A stretch of 64,000 bases of DNA from the NCBI RefSeq assembly GCF_018143015.1, contig NC_054740.1, positions 43,479,180-43,543,179 on the forward strand, written 5' to 3'. Position 1 is the stretch's first letter, and every line of letters begins with the position of its first letter. This document shows positions 1 to 11,014 of this stretch, in pieces. Below the pieces are notes generated by a model. The model was not told the origin of the DNA. It saw only the letters and a list, made by a program, of their open reading frames with translations, and did no database searches. Both the position numbers and the translations under genes were made by a program. Origin of the DNA: Lytechinus variegatus (taxonomy: Eukaryota; Echinodermata; Echinoidea; Temnopleuroida; Toxopneustidae).

Positions 1-950
1 GATAAAATTAAGTACATAGATATGTCAAGGTAAAGCATCTCACCACCTCGTCAAGTAGCAAATGTAGCACTTTTTGGCGTCCGTAACCATGGAAACGAAC
101 AGCTAACACACGATCACAAAATTAAGATTCACGCGTTTTCCTTGTGTGCCATCTTTTCAATATCCCAAATGCAGAGGATATCAATTTTAGGAAATGAATT
201 ATTCATATAGGCCCTTTTCTCTTTCTCTCCTTTCTTTCAATTTCGAAAGCACACTGTAAACGAGATCGTGATTGACCACTTTAGGTCAAATTCACGTCCA
301 TTAATAAAAAGGACTATTACATTTGGCCGTAACACCTTTTGCGTTCATTTGGTTGCAATACATTTTCCACATGATCGCAAGAGTCGCAAGTAGTCACACG
401 ACCTCGTGTGAAAGGACCCCCTTTTGGCGTGACTAGAGAGCGAGTTGTTAATAAGCAGTTGCGGGTGGATGAGGGCGAGAATGCCACCATAAATATATTA
501 ACTAACAGCTACCGGTGTATATTGAAGTGCATGGCGTATTATTCCAATTACGTTTACAATGTACACTGAACTCGTCCCATCCGAGTCAAAATTATAATAA
601 TAAAGTACAAGTCTATCACTGGAATTAATTTGAGAGAGAAAAAAAGTGCACTGAGTACCCCAGTTTCGTCATTGCCCTTTATAAATCAGGTTTTATTAAC
701 GAAAAGAAGATTGGTGTTCAAGGTTGTTACGAGGATAAAAAGCACGTGAAAATAAATAATTTTGAAGTTTTAATTAACAGGGGGAAGGGACTTAAGGCAT
801 TATTTTTTAACATTATCTTTTAAATTACAACAACGATTGATCATCTACCTTGGCTCTGAAGTCGTTCGTAAATTTACAATGAGTTTTATGAAACTCAACC
901 TGGTAAGTAAATGACATTTGTATTAGAATTTTGCTCAATCTTTGGTTATA

Positions 951-1060
951 GATAAATAGAATATATAGATAGATATATAGATAGACATAAAAATAGATAA
1001 ACATATAGATAGATAGACAGAAAAATAGATAAATATATAGATGGATAGATAGATTGATAA
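951..1060. repeat. GATA-rich microsatellite
   Basis: Imperfect tandem GATA/TAGA tetranucleotides run through this stretch with ATAT interruptions. The Tyr/Ile/Ser/Leu-rich peptides it could encode on the minus strand are repeat artefacts. Confidence 0.9.
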
Positions 1061-1714
1061 GAATACAAATATACATCTATATGTAATATCACTAATATGA
1101 TTATGAAAACAGTAGCATTTAAAGTCTATCTCATTTTTCACTCCATAATTTCAAAGAATGACAATTGAACTTGATGTGGCTGATTGCAGCCAATTACAAA
1201 AAAAATCCTTCAAGTTTACAATCATAACACTCAATAACACAAGAATGTGAAGGAGGGGAGGGGGGGGGGGGGGGCTTTGTGGTCTTTCGCAGGATCTCCT
1301 GAAGGAGGTGGAGAGTAAGAGGAGTAATAAGAGCATATCAGGCAAGCGACGGAACAAAATGTCCTAACTGATTTGGTGTAAATTATTATTTTGAGGGATT
1401 TTGTTATTGTTATTTTTAAAAATACTTTTTGCATGAATACTACCGGATTTGGTGAATATTTTAGGTGGATTTAAATGTCCAAGGAAAGTTTTTGAATTTC
1501 TTGGGCCAGCTCCCCTACCCAGTAGCACATGAACATGGCAGAGCTTTATCCAATCAAGGGCATATCATGCAAGCGATGGAGCAAAGCGTCCGAGCAGAAT
1601 TGATTTAGATTATCATATTGAAGGGACTTTGCTGTTGTTCTGGCACTCTATATAACAAAAAAGGACATTCTTTTAAACGTCTGGAGCAACTTCCCTCTGC
1701 CTCTTTTTTTTTTT

Positions 1715-2150
1715 GGGGGGGGGGGGCAGTCAAATATATTGCTGTACCTACGTGTGACCAACAAAAAAAACGCGTTTAAAGGCGGTGTTTTTTCAGTTTT
1801 GGACGCGGTCCGCGCGTGGGCTCGTTAAGGGTATCAGAAACACCGATTTTCAAGAAAAAGGATGGTTTTGAAAGAGTGGTCAATTTTCAATCGCGGGGTC
1901 AAACGTTTTTAGGGTATGTTTTTTTCCCTTTTTCTTAAGACTAGCCAAACGTGTTTAGAGTATTTTTCCCCAAGCTTTTTCCCTGCGGGGTCATATTTTG
2001 GCGACAACTTGTTTAGGGGCCAACATGTGTAAATAAAACCCGCGAAAATCTTGTTTAGGGCTTGCACTCAGAGAAAAACTCGTTTAGGGGTTGTTTGGAA
2101 ATTCCTTGGTCACGCGTGTGTACGGCAATATATTTGACTGCTCCCCCCGG
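1715..2150. mobile_element. G-run-ended foldback element
   Basis: A G-run followed by CAGTCAAATATATTGCTGTA at the left is matched in inverted orientation on the right by TACGGCAATATATTTGACTG and a C-run. The interior repeats a short motif of the type TTGTTTAGGG several times. The layout (homopolymer end, inverted ends, internal TTTAGGG-like motifs) resembles the family at 14169, 54423, 61414 and 63106, but the end sequence differs. No coding capacity is seen; it is probably a non-autonomous DNA element. Confidence 0.6.
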
Positions 2151-2616
2151 GGCCTCTTTGCACATTTTTGCCATGGTGCATTGGAATTTCCATGCCAACA
2201 ACAATCAGTATGGGAGGTCTACGCAGGCATTTCAGATCTTCTAGTTACATCGTATGGCACGATATTCATGTCTTCGACGTTTTTTTCTGAATTACCTTTT
2301 TTGCCACGAAATTTGGAGTGGTTCCATTCAGTGTCATTCGAGTTCGCGTTGACGACATAACGCACTGATGCAAGAAATTCATCCAGGATCCATTCGCGTT
2401 TACTCTGCCGCTTCGCAAATTGGGACCACAAAGAGTGCCTTGTCAAGGAACCGTCAGTGTCATTCGCTGTCTATTTATCTACCCAGACGGTTTGACCATA
2501 ACTATAATGCCTAATCGTACTCTTATGAACTTCTACAAGCTCCAAATCATTTCATAGAGTTTCAAAGCTGCAGCAACAGACGAAGAAAATAGAGAACTTA
2601 CAGTACCTCCTCCACG

Positions 2617-2691
2617 ATGGCGATTTTAACTAGATGTTGCTGCTTTAAAAATGTCAGGAGTGGCTCTACAGCTAGTGGTGTATATTCATTG
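2617..2691 (+). CDS. Gene 1 exon 1, LAPTM/DUF4728-like four-pass protein
   Basis: This 75-nt exon encodes 25 residues, starting at an ATG and ending at TTG|GTAAGT, phase 0. The peptide reads MAILTRCCCF, then a polar stretch with a Ser-Gly-Ser, then SGVYSL entering the first membrane segment. The CCC motif, the short gap and the Gly-Ser pair before a hydrophobic stretch are the usual entry to small tetraspan proteins of the LAPTM and DUF4728 type, which sit in endolysosomal or other membranes. The same exon, also 25 codons and GTAAGT-ended, recurs at 39580 and 55594 on the same strand, which strongly supports it as coding. It is far too short to stand out as an open frame. The family name is inferred from the motif and membrane layout, not from a search. 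Confidence 0.75.
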
Positions 2692-4141
2692 GTAAGTTAA
2701 ACGTTCGCTTTTTATCTTTTATACTTTGGTACAACTTAAATCTCCAATATTATGCATGTACGGATGTTCGTCCTCCCCCAAATGAAAATATAATGTGACC
2801 TTCATCTTTTGGTATTCCCGTGAGAGTTTTACTGAAGTTCAGGGGTTATGTCGCTTGCGGAAATTTTTTGTTATGATGATGAGGTTCTCAACGGATCAGG
2901 TTGCCGGATCAAGTGGCTCCCATATACGCCGTCGAGGCCTTGTAAAAACGTGACTACTTGAAGAATATGGACCCCATACGGACGTGTAGTTGGCATTCAG
3001 AAAAGGCGAAAACGTCAAACTATAATCACTATTAGAACCATACAGGTCTATTGTCGTTAATTTTGAGTAAATCGAGAAAACGGAATGATTTTTTTTAGCT
3101 GTCTATTTTGGAGTTTGGTTAAGTTTCAGTCACTTTAAACGTTTCAAGATGGAATTCCAGGATTATAAATCAAACACAATATGGGCTTGTGTATAAGCAG
3201 TAATATACAATGTATATACACAATTCAGCCATGCTATGGATTTTGGTGGTTCTAAATATATTCATAGAGGATGGATGTGTTTTAGAACACAAGACTAAAA
3301 ACTTGCAGTTTAGATATTACGGTATTTTGAAATGATGTGCGTTCCTGTTCCACACGTGAGTTTTAGAAAATGTAGAATAAACGCATCGTCTCCACGAATC
3401 ACGGAGATAATATTGTAAAACTCAGATGAATTAATATCTCCATGCACAAATCGACCCCTGCTGGGATTGTTAAATGGACATGGGATACACCGGTGCATTT
3501 CCCGTGATAAATGCACAAAATTGTTTACATTTCACCGCTGTCTTGACTTTTTTTTCAGAAATTCTTTATGATAGACGAAATCGGATCTGTTATATACAAT
3601 CCCCCCAATCCGATTTCTTTAATGGATAAAGCTTTTCATTTTAGTGATTTCAAAGATCTCCTTTTCAATAGGTTCCCAATCCGGGGCGTGAACCTTTAGA
3701 AATGAGTGTAAGGAATATTATGCGTATTGAGTACACAATCGAGTATTTAAACATTTCATCACGAAATGATGAATACATGGATTCAACGTATATAAATACC
3801 TCACTAAAATATTTTCAATGGTTCTATTGTATCATAAATCAATGTCATCTTCCAGTAATAATCATTACAATGTCATTCACCCGCTTTTTACTGCCTCCAT
3901 GATTATGATACATATAGATATCTATCTCTTTTTTTTCTTTTTATCTATCCCCGCTCTCTCTTTCTATCCTTCCATCCACCTTTCTGTCTGGTATATATCT
4001 TTATACCTATTTATGATTATATATATATCTTTCTTTCTTTCTTTCTGTCTATATCTATCTATCTATCATTCTATCTATCTATCTATCGATCGATCGATCG
4101 ATCTATCTATCTATCTATCTATCTGTCTATTTATCTATCTA
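2692..4141. other. Gene 1 intron 1, left part
   Basis: Intron sequence between exon 1 and exon 2. No gene is seen. A TCTA-type microsatellite begins near 3914. Short frames around 3310-3516 and 3702-3902 lack homology or splice support. Confidence 0.5.
3914..4141. repeat. TCTA/TTTC microsatellite, left part
   Basis: Imperfect TCTA, TTTC and ATCG tetranucleotide repeats. The same tract resumes at 4383, so the 240-bp element between them looks like an insertion into a microsatellite. Confidence 0.9.
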
Positions 4142-4382
4142 TACTGTAAAAATTGCGGTGTTAAAACTGACACCAATTGGTGTTAATAAAGGACCACTCC
4201 CTGAGGTGTTAAAATTACACCATTGAGATTAAATATAACACCGAAGAGTGTAAATGTACCAACAAAGGCTGTTGAAATAACACCTATAGGCGTAAAACTA
4301 ACACCACCAATTTAACACTGGTGTAAAATAACTGGTGTGGTCTTCTATGTACACCGGTTAACACCACAGATTTTGCTGTGAT
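4142..4382. mobile_element. MITE rich in GGTGTTAA motifs, inserted in a microsatellite
   Basis: The left end CTGTAAAAATTGCGGTGTTA and the right end TAACACCACAGATTTTGCTG form imperfect terminal inverted repeats, with TA on both sides. The interior alternates GGTGTTA and TAACACC motifs in both orientations. Similar sequence occurs at about 54263-54420 and 56400-56552. It has no coding capacity and is a likely non-autonomous DNA transposon. Confidence 0.7.
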
Positions 4383-4407
4383 ATCTATCTATCTATCTAT
4401 CTATCTT

Positions 4408-4478
<71 letters not shown>

Positions 4479-4590
4479 GTCTGTCTTTTTTTTCTTTTTT
4501 TTTTTTTTTTTTTCTTTCTTTCTTTCTTTCTTTCGTTCTTCCTTTCTTCCTTCCTTCCTTTCTTTCTTTCTTTCTTTCTTTTCCCTCCCC
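4383..4590. repeat. TCTA/TTTC microsatellite, right part
   Basis: Continuation of the tetranucleotide tract split by the MITE, moving into long CTTT and poly-T runs. The Ser/Phe/Leu-rich translations are artefacts. Confidence 0.9.
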
Positions 4591-4856
4591 ATCACTCTTT
4601 CTATTTGCATTTCTCGGTCTGTCTGTTTGCATATATATTGATATTCCGTATGTCTGTCCTTAATTATTATTATTTGTTTGATTTCCCCTTCCTTGGATTT
4701 ATGCTGTCGTGCTCAAACATTAAAAAGAGAAAAAAAGAAAAGATATCCCAAAACGAAAACTAAATTGGAGAGGGGTTGAGAACATGTAGATTTGGGTAAT
4801 GTGTGATGAGAATCCGATTCTCATTCTATTCTAATCGTCTAATTATTCGTCTTTAG

Positions 4857-4929
4857 ATCTACTGCTTCGTAAGCGTGGGGATCCTGCTATGGGAGTTCGT
4901 CGGCTACATCGAGATGTCGTCATTTACGG
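4857..4929 (+). CDS. Gene 1 exon 2, first membrane segment
   Basis: This 73-nt exon is bounded by a pyrimidine-rich acceptor ending in TCTTTAG and a GTGCGT donor. It starts in phase 0, matching exon 1, and ends in phase 1, matching exon 3. It encodes IYCFVSVGILLWEFVGYI followed by a short polar end, so with the last residues of exon 1 it forms membrane segment 1 (about residues 20-43). A match in both phases on both sides is the main support. No counterpart was found in genes 2 or 3. Confidence 0.7.
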
Positions 4930-5077
4930 GTGCGTGTTCAATGTGTGATGAACTTAATACTAGTGTCCCTACAAATACCTCCATGATGAACGGTGAACAT
5001 GGTAAATGGAAAACCAATGTAAGGTGTCTGGAAAATTAACAAATTAATACCCCCATCAAAGGAATGATGAAATACTT

Positions 5078-5290
5078 CACTCTAAAAAATGGAATGTTAA
5101 ATCAACATTTGAAAGGTTAGAGCTCTAGGGTGACAACTTTTTCCAAATTTTACATCCAACTTTGTATAAAGCTAAATCCAACATTTTAAGTGTTGGGTAC
5201 AACCATTTAAAGTGGTAAATGCCACATTTAGAAAATGTTGTCACTCATCCAACCTTTCAAATGTTGATTAAACATTCCATTTTTAGAGTG
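5078..5290. mobile_element. 213-bp MITE with CACTCTAAAAAATGG ends
   Basis: The left end CACTCTAAAAAATGGAATGT is mirrored by the right end ACATTCCATTTTTAGAGTG with one or two mismatches, and the complementarity continues inward through CAACATTTGAAAGGTT and AACCTTTCAAATGTTG. The centre also holds CCAACATTTTAAGTGTTGG-like palindromes. No coding capacity; it lies in intron 2 of gene 1. Confidence 0.75.
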
Positions 5291-5723
5291 TTCAGAACAG
5301 AAGCATGCATGGCTACATCGTTAATATATATTTCTCATCATTTTTTGTTGTTTAACGCGGTGCTTCGGCTACATAACAGAATTAAACTCATTTTTGTACT
5401 ATTTGAATAGATGCAGATGTAATTCACTCTCTGTTAAAACGTATCTTGCTACCCATGCATGTAATCATTGTTGAAACAGTCGAGTCATCTAAAAAGTAAA
5501 GGTGGTACATCGTAACCCTGTGTTTTGCCAACCAGCAGTTGATCTGAGTCAGGAACTCCATTCCTTGTCCCCAGTGATTCGATTTGTCACCTTTCATATT
5601 TAACTCAGATGATTTAACTTTTGCAGGTATGATCAGTTAACATGGTTAAGACGCCTTGAAATAGAAAAGACACATAATCCTTCACTGACAAACATGTGGT
5701 TATAACTAATTCATTCAAACGAA

Positions 5724-5725
<2 letters not shown>

Positions 5726-5807
<82 letters not shown>
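5726..5807. repeat. (AT)n microsatellite, about 41 units
   Basis: An uninterrupted AT dinucleotide tract. It abuts the left arm of the inverted repeat at 5841, and a shorter AT tract abuts the right arm at 6961. Confidence 0.97.
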
Positions 5808-5809
<2 letters not shown>

Positions 5810-5950
5810 TAAAGTTTCACGTATTGGCTTCTCTAATACTATAGTAACAAAATAATTTATGCTGAAGATAAATGGTAATGCTTTCAAAGCCAATATAGCT
5901 TTTATTTCCTCGAATTTTCGACGGACCTCCGTCTTCTTCAGGAGTAAATA

Positions 5951-6121
5951 CAATGTGTGGTATCAATCAGAGAGCGCATCCTCAGACAGATGTTGTTATG
6001 ATGACTGGCTGAGGATGCGCGCCCTTCACTATGTATGTTTCTGTGAAGGGCGCGCATCCTCAGCCAGTCATCATAACAACATCTGTCTGAGGATGCGCTC
6101 TCTGATTGATACCACACATTG
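5951..6121. repeat. Perfect 79-bp hairpin with a 13-nt loop
   Basis: Bases 5951-6029 and 6043-6121 are exact reverse complements over all 79 bp by my reading, separated by 13 nt. The arms contain GCGCATCCTCAG twice in slightly different settings. If transcribed with the gene 1 intron, this would fold into a long perfect double-stranded RNA. The lack of any mismatch means the arms are very young or are kept identical. Confidence 0.9.
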
Positions 6122-6860
6122 TACACTGTGAAAAAATTGGGCAATATTTTACCCAATATTTTGCCCAACGTTGGGCCGATAGTCAACCCTACCAACTACT
6201 GGGCAATATTTTACCCAACGTTGTTGGGGTATTAATGTGCCCAACTGTTGGGTAATATTTTGAACTACATTTTGGGGGACATTAATTTGCCCAACTTTTT
6301 AATAAAGTTATTAACCCAACATCTGGGCAAGGCCTACACTCACTTCGTGTACCTGGTCCGTGTCGATCCGGAGACCTTATCCGAAAGTGCTTTGCATGCA
6401 CAACGCTGCATACAAGTGCAAGTGCATATCTCAAGTGAGTGAAGCAAAAACAAAACAGCGTCAGATATATGTCATGTATGTAGGCCTATTCTGACAAATT
6501 CCTTACAAATTATGCTTAACGTAAAGTCCAAAATAAAAAAAATAAAAAAACGTTTAAGCAACTCATCTATGAAAGATTCAGCGAGGCTCCCCAGCCCCCA
6601 GTCATCTAGAAGCTCCTCCATATCTTATCGACCGTGTGTAGCATGCTGCAAGCGCAACTCGTGATCGTAAAGTTTCGCAACATTTACCACTCAGCAGGGC
6701 AATTACTAGCCCAACAATTGGACATCTGTATTTTGGCAGCGGCAGAGTAAAAATTTGCCTAAGTATTGGGCACATAATGCCCAACAAAACAATAACCAAC
6801 GTATATATTACCCAACAAAAAAATGACCAACGTAAATTTACTCTTTTTTTTCACAGTGTA
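6122..6860. mobile_element. MITE with ACACTGTGAAAAAA ends and TTGGGCAATATT repeats
   Basis: The left end TACACTGTGAAAAAATTGGG and the right end TTTTTTTTCACAGTGTA are inverted repeats. The flanks carry many short motifs of the type TTGGGCAATATTTTACCC in both orientations. The middle (about 6340-6680) is ordinary sequence with no coding signal. Confidence 0.65.
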
Positions 6861-7580
6861 TTTACTCCTGAAGAAGACGGAGGTCCGTCGAAAATTCGAG
6901 GAAATAAAAACTATATTGGCTTTGAAAGCATTACCATTTATCTTCAGCATATTTTGTTACTATATATATATATATACAATATTATACGTTGTTGCAGTAC
7001 TAATCCATCCATTCATAACACAGCCCTTCTCCTCTTTATTTTGTCTTTATACATATATGTACCAAATGATTGTTGTAGAAAATATGTCATTAATGAGAAA
7101 TGGACAAAATTGCAAAATTACATGGCATTTGACCTAAGGGTCGGGTCAATAATAATACTTTTTCCTATTATGTGCTTATCTGCACTGGTGTTATTGATTG
7201 TGATCATTTTCTAACTCCGTGAGATCACTTGAATGCACAATTCAAGGAACATATAGTTGTATACACCCGAGGAGCAAAAAATACCAATTGAAAATAGCAT
7301 CAAAATATCTAAGTAAAAAATGGCATAGTCATTTCTAGGAGAGACAGAATTTTGGGGGAAAAAACAACATGTTACTGCACCTAAATATCCACTGAACAGA
7401 TTGAAATTCCTGACATTTTATTGGAGTACAGAATGAAAGGGGTTCTCACGAGCCATAATCTCAATTACATCCTTTCTGATTTGACTTCTTATAAACTTCT
7501 ATACAAATCGATTTGATTATTAGCTAATGAAAGTAGGAGACATGTATGAAACACGATGTGAAGGTAATTTTCCCTTTTTG

Positions 7581-7804
7581 TACACTCTTAAAACAAATCA
7601 GTCAAAAATGACTGGTTAAAAGGGTCAGCTGGGAGCAACTGTTATTCTAGTCAAATTTGACCTTTTTCTAGTCGTATTTTACTAGAACATGGTTATTTCT
7701 GATTAGAATATATGTCAGAAATGTGATTATCAGTGATTTCCATATCAGTTGCTCCCAGCTGACTACTTGTCTAGTCAATTTCACTGATTTGTTTTAAGAG
7801 TGTA
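7581..7804. mobile_element. MITE with TACACTCTTAAAACAAATCA ends
   Basis: The 20-bp left end TACACTCTTAAAACAAATCA is mirrored by the right end TGATTTGTTTTAAGAGTGTA. Inner motifs GGTCAGCTGGGAGCAACTG and CAGTTGCTCCCAGCTGACT are also inverted. A diverged copy is at 56616-56810. Non-coding; it lies just before exon 3 of gene 1. Confidence 0.8.
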
Positions 7805-8085
7805 CATTGTTCCCCTCTCACGCTGGAATCGTTTTGTGCACCCCTCTTTGAAATTACTACCCTCTTTTCACTTTTTCTGTTAGTTCTTTTATCTTCTTCC
7901 TTACCCACTTTTTTCGGAGGGGTAAGGGGGGGGGGGGGTTGGGTAGGTTTTAATTTGATTCAATTTTTTTTAAAGGAAATATAATTCAGCACTCTTGTAT
8001 GAAACTATTCCGTCCCTGGTTTGACGTGTAAAGAAAGGCATGTTTTGGTGGTGTCTAAGGAATTCTCTTGGTATTTTATTCACAG

Positions 8086-8186
8086 GAGCTGCGAGACAGG
8101 GGCTTTACGCTGCGTACAGTATTGACCTAGTGGCACTCACCTTTCTTTTCATCGCTTCCATTATACTCCTAGTGGGCGTGGCTAAG
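8086..8186 (+). CDS. Gene 1 exon 3, second membrane segment
   Basis: A 101-nt exon between acceptor TTCACAG and donor GTAGGT. It starts in phase 1 (completing a Gly codon with exon 2) and ends in phase 0. It encodes residues 50-83: a short link GAARQGLYAAYS, then IDLVALTFLFIASIILLVGV as membrane segment 2. The equivalent exon of gene 2 (47717-47823) has the same phases and the same pattern (GA, then Y-AA, then ID--AL, ending GVA plus a charged residue) despite much DNA divergence, so the reading frame is under selection. Confidence 0.85.
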
Positions 8187-8355
8187 GTAGGTTACCATGG
8201 TTGGAGGATACTGTTGGATGGGAGGGGTGGAAGGATAGAAATGGGATGATGTGATAAATCAGGTGATGGAACAAGAAGGGGAAGTAGAGGAAAGAAGATG
8301 AAATTAACACATAACATTTACATGTATGAGGCACCGATTATCTAGTTACCTATTT

Positions 8356-8584
8356 CAATGGTGCACTATATATTACCCCAATAGCTCCAGCAGCTGCTAA
8401 AGGCACCTGGCTTGTGCATAATCCTGTCGGGTTTCCCCATTTACCTAACCTTGGTTCAGTGCAGCACATTGGAAATCAATCATTTTTGCTGACGGATATT
8501 TACTCCATGGCTATATAGGATTCGAACCCAAGGCCCTCTGTAACAAAGTCCGCAGATTAAAATTCCACTGGGTCACAACGCTCC
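8356..8584 (-). mobile_element. tRNA-derived SINE, copy 1
   Basis: Read on the minus strand, it starts near GGAGCGTTGTGACCCAGTGG, giving an A-box-like TGACCCAGTGG (8565-8575), then a B-box GGGTTCGAATCC (8518-8529). The spacing fits a tRNA head with a variable arm. The body continues left. The better preserved second copy at 46009-46282 aligns along its length. It is a retroposed SINE, not a functional tRNA gene: the stems are eroded. Confidence 0.75.
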
Positions 8585-8922
8585 GCAAAAAATAGAGGAG
8601 AGAGAGAAAGACAGAGAGGGAGAGAGAGAGGGGGTGGATATGTGAGCATGGTGAGGGGTTGATTAGAGTGGAGAAAGCGGAAAGTGGATAAAGACATTTT
8701 TAACTACTAGTAACATCAATATTAAGCAGATGGATTATCTCATTTAATTCCTCCCAACATTTTTCGTCTTAATTTGCATGGCTTCTGAACTTCAATGCAC
8801 TTTCCTGGGATCAAAATAAATATTGTATTTATACATTCCATCTATGTTTGGACTCATAACGAAATTTCTTAAACAACGATTAATTTGTATTTTGTTGAAT
8901 TATATTTTACCAAACGTTGCAG

Positions 8923-9015
8923 AATTCCAAGTGCATGTTGATTCCCTACATGATAGCGGTTCCCTTTCTCATCGTTCTTCAGCTTATCTCATGGATAATC
9001 GTCTTTGTTTTCATG
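8923..9015 (+). CDS. Gene 1 exon 4, third membrane segment
   Basis: A 93-nt exon, phase 0 on both sides, between acceptor CGTTGCAG and donor GTAATT. It encodes residues 84-114, a short NSKCM start, then LIPYMIAVPFLIVLQLISWI and more hydrophobic residues as membrane segment 3. Gene 2 has an exon of the same length (48359-48451) with the shared pattern LIPY--A-P-L-VLQ-I-WI. Identical size, phase and motif make this one of the most secure exons in the window. Confidence 0.88.
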
Positions 9016-9250
9016 GTAATTCATTTATATTTTATTTTGTTTATTAATAGCAAAGTGAATTAAGTTTTTAGTTCTTAAAAATATGAAAATGCAATTCAAA
9101 AATACAGTTGAATTATAACAATACAGTATAAGGGGCAATACGTATGTATGCGTAGTTTAATAAATATGATGGTAGTTGAGGATTTATAACCATAAATGAT
9201 CATTTTAGATCATTCAGTATTGTGGAGAAAACCTTGAAAAGGTATTGTTC

Positions 9251-9752
9251 TCGCCTGCGTTGCAGAGCGAGACTATAGGGGGTCGCTTTTCCGACGGCGG
9301 CGGCGGAGTCAACATCAAATCTTAACCTAAGGTTAAGTTTTTGAAATGTCATGATAACTTAAAAGTATATGAACCTAGTTCATGAAACTTGGCCATAAGC
9401 TTAATCGAGCATCAGTGAACACCCTGCGTGAGTTTCAGGTCACATGACCAAGGTCAATGAACTTTGGCCATGTTGCGGGCATTTGTTGAATTGCCACCAT
9501 AACTTTTAAAGTTAATGGAACAAGTTCATGAAATTTGGACATGGGGCTATTATAATCAATTATCACTGATCGTCTTGTCACACAATCAAGGTAAAATGTT
9601 ATTAAGGGTCAATGAACATAGTATTTTAACATATGGATGGTGTTTTTGTGAATAATTATTCCACACTTTTTAAGTCAGCACTGCTACTCTATTAAAGGGC
9701 GTTATGCAGGCGATACTGCCAGCAATGGCCAGAGGCGCTCCACTCGTTTTCT
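9251..9752. repeat. Repeat with GACGGCGGCGGCGG head and AGGTCA half-sites, short copy
   Basis: Starts CTCGCCTGCGTTGCAGAGCG, followed by CTTTTCCGACGGCGGCGG, then degenerate repeats with ATGACCAAGGTCAATGAACT, and ends in ATGCAGGCGATACTGCCAG and GGCCAGAGGCG. It matches the longer copy at 33402-34560 block by block. It lies in intron 4 of gene 1. No coding capacity. Confidence 0.8.
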
Positions 9753-10363
9753 TCTCAGTTTACGTAAGTTATATTTAGGGGCCGCAAAAGGACTGAAGGA
9801 GTATGAAAGTTTTGGGCGGTGGGCTGAATATGCTAAAAATCACATTTTAATGGTCATTCCCACGCACGTTTGCAGAACATAAATATCTTGATTTCTCAAT
9901 CAAGACGTGTGTATTGATGCACAGAGAATTTTTATGTGAAATACCCTTTTTTCAAATGCTTTATGTTTTCCCTATTATCGTGTTTTAAAGTTAGTTTACA
10001 CAATTGAGAAATTATTCATGGCTGTTGAATTAATCAGTTTTGGTGATATACAAATGTATTTGCCAGAGTTTAATATTAATCTAATTGGTATCTATTTAGC
10101 ATTTTGAAATCCTACATGGGAATATAAACCCAGTGTAAAGTATGCTGATTCTCAAACAAGCAGCAAATATACAGACACACAAAATAAAATAAACATACAC
10201 ACATAATTATGAATAATAGCTATGGCCACCACACATAAGAGATTCATCACAATTGCATGTTATTGAATATCATGAAAAAAGTGGTCAAACTTCATGAACA
10301 TAGACAGAGGTGTGTATCACTTTGTAGTGAGATATGAAATTTTTATTTTTTTCTTTCTAACAG

Positions 10364-10438
10364 GGAATGGGAGAAGTTGAAGATTACGGAATCGATATCG
10401 CACAATGTGTTGTTTGGTTCATTGTGACGGCACCCAAG
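10364..10438 (+). CDS. Gene 1 exon 5, fourth membrane segment, with a GC donor
   Basis: A 75-nt exon, phase 0 in and out, after the pyrimidine-rich acceptor TTCTTTCTAACAG. It encodes residues 115-139: GMGEVEDYG, then IDIAQCVVWFIVTAPK as membrane segment 4. The donor reads AAG|GCAAGT, the standard context of a GC-AG intron. Gene 2's counterpart (51195-51257) has the related hydrophobic stretch and an ordinary GTAAGT donor. The terminal exon of gene 1 is not identified. An acceptor at 10837 would add only three codons, and one near 12445 gives a ten-residue basic tail; neither is convincing. Confidence 0.75.
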
Positions 10439-11014
10439 GCAAGTATAACAATATTAGAGAGGGTAGGGGGTGGGGGTGGGTATCCCCTTCCCTTCCACTG
10501 TAGGACTTTTTAAGAAATTGACATGCGAAAAATCGCATTTTAGAGCATACTAAAATCACTTTCTGTGCCATAATATGTAGTCCAAGTTCAATATTACATT
10601 ACCAAACATTGTAACATACAACAAGTTTCAAGTTTACAAGTATTTTATTTCAAGAAAATGAACAACTGAAAACTGATAGAAAATAATGCCTACTTGAATA
10701 CGGAATAGCATTAGTAACACTTGAAACATAAAATAAGAACAGATTTGTTCATAAAAAGTGAAACATGAAAATACAGTTCTGTGTACGGTCTGAATGTCAT
10801 TTCAATGAGATAACTACACGATTTATTTTTATCTCAGGTCACATTCTAACAAAATTGTTAACGTGGCAAAAACTAAATAAAGAAGTACCATCAAAGTTAA
10901 AACTTTTCAAATAATTTATATAGAAGTCAAATCTATTCGTGAAAATTTAGCGCCTATACATCATCTTCTTGGAAGAGGTTATAGAGTAAGCTCACATTTT
11001 AATGGATCGCCTTG
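10439..11014. other. Gene 1, sequence after exon 5
   Basis: AT-rich non-coding sequence. A pyrimidine-rich TTTTTATCTCAG at about 10827-10838 could be an acceptor but would be followed by a stop after three codons. Nothing else is recognised. Confidence 0.4.

Larger units (their letters stand above)
1..2616. other. Gene-free stretch upstream of gene 1
   Basis: No convincing coding exon is visible. Open frames here fall in a GATA microsatellite (951-1060), in poly-G tracts near 1251-1275 and 1715-1726, or in a foldback element (1715-2150). Sequence between about 2460 and 2616 lies directly before the first ATG of gene 1 and probably holds its 5' leader and promoter. I see no clear TATA box or initiator to place a start site. 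Confidence 0.5.
5841..6963. repeat. Composite inverted repeat, arms 5841-5951 and 6858-6963
   Basis: The left arm (ending CTTCTTCAGGAGTAAATAC) is complementary to the right arm (starting GTATTTACTCCTGAAGAAG) over about 105 bp with few mismatches. The space between them holds a separate perfect hairpin (5951-6121) and a MITE (6122-6860). All of it lies in intron 2 of gene 1. Confidence 0.8.

Noticed and set aside
3818..4641. Long Ser/Tyr/Leu/Phe-rich open frames
   Set aside because: They are translations of TCTA and CTTT microsatellites.
10838..10850. Terminal exon of gene 1 (three codons then stop)
   Set aside because: Good acceptor, but a three-codon tail cannot be distinguished from chance.
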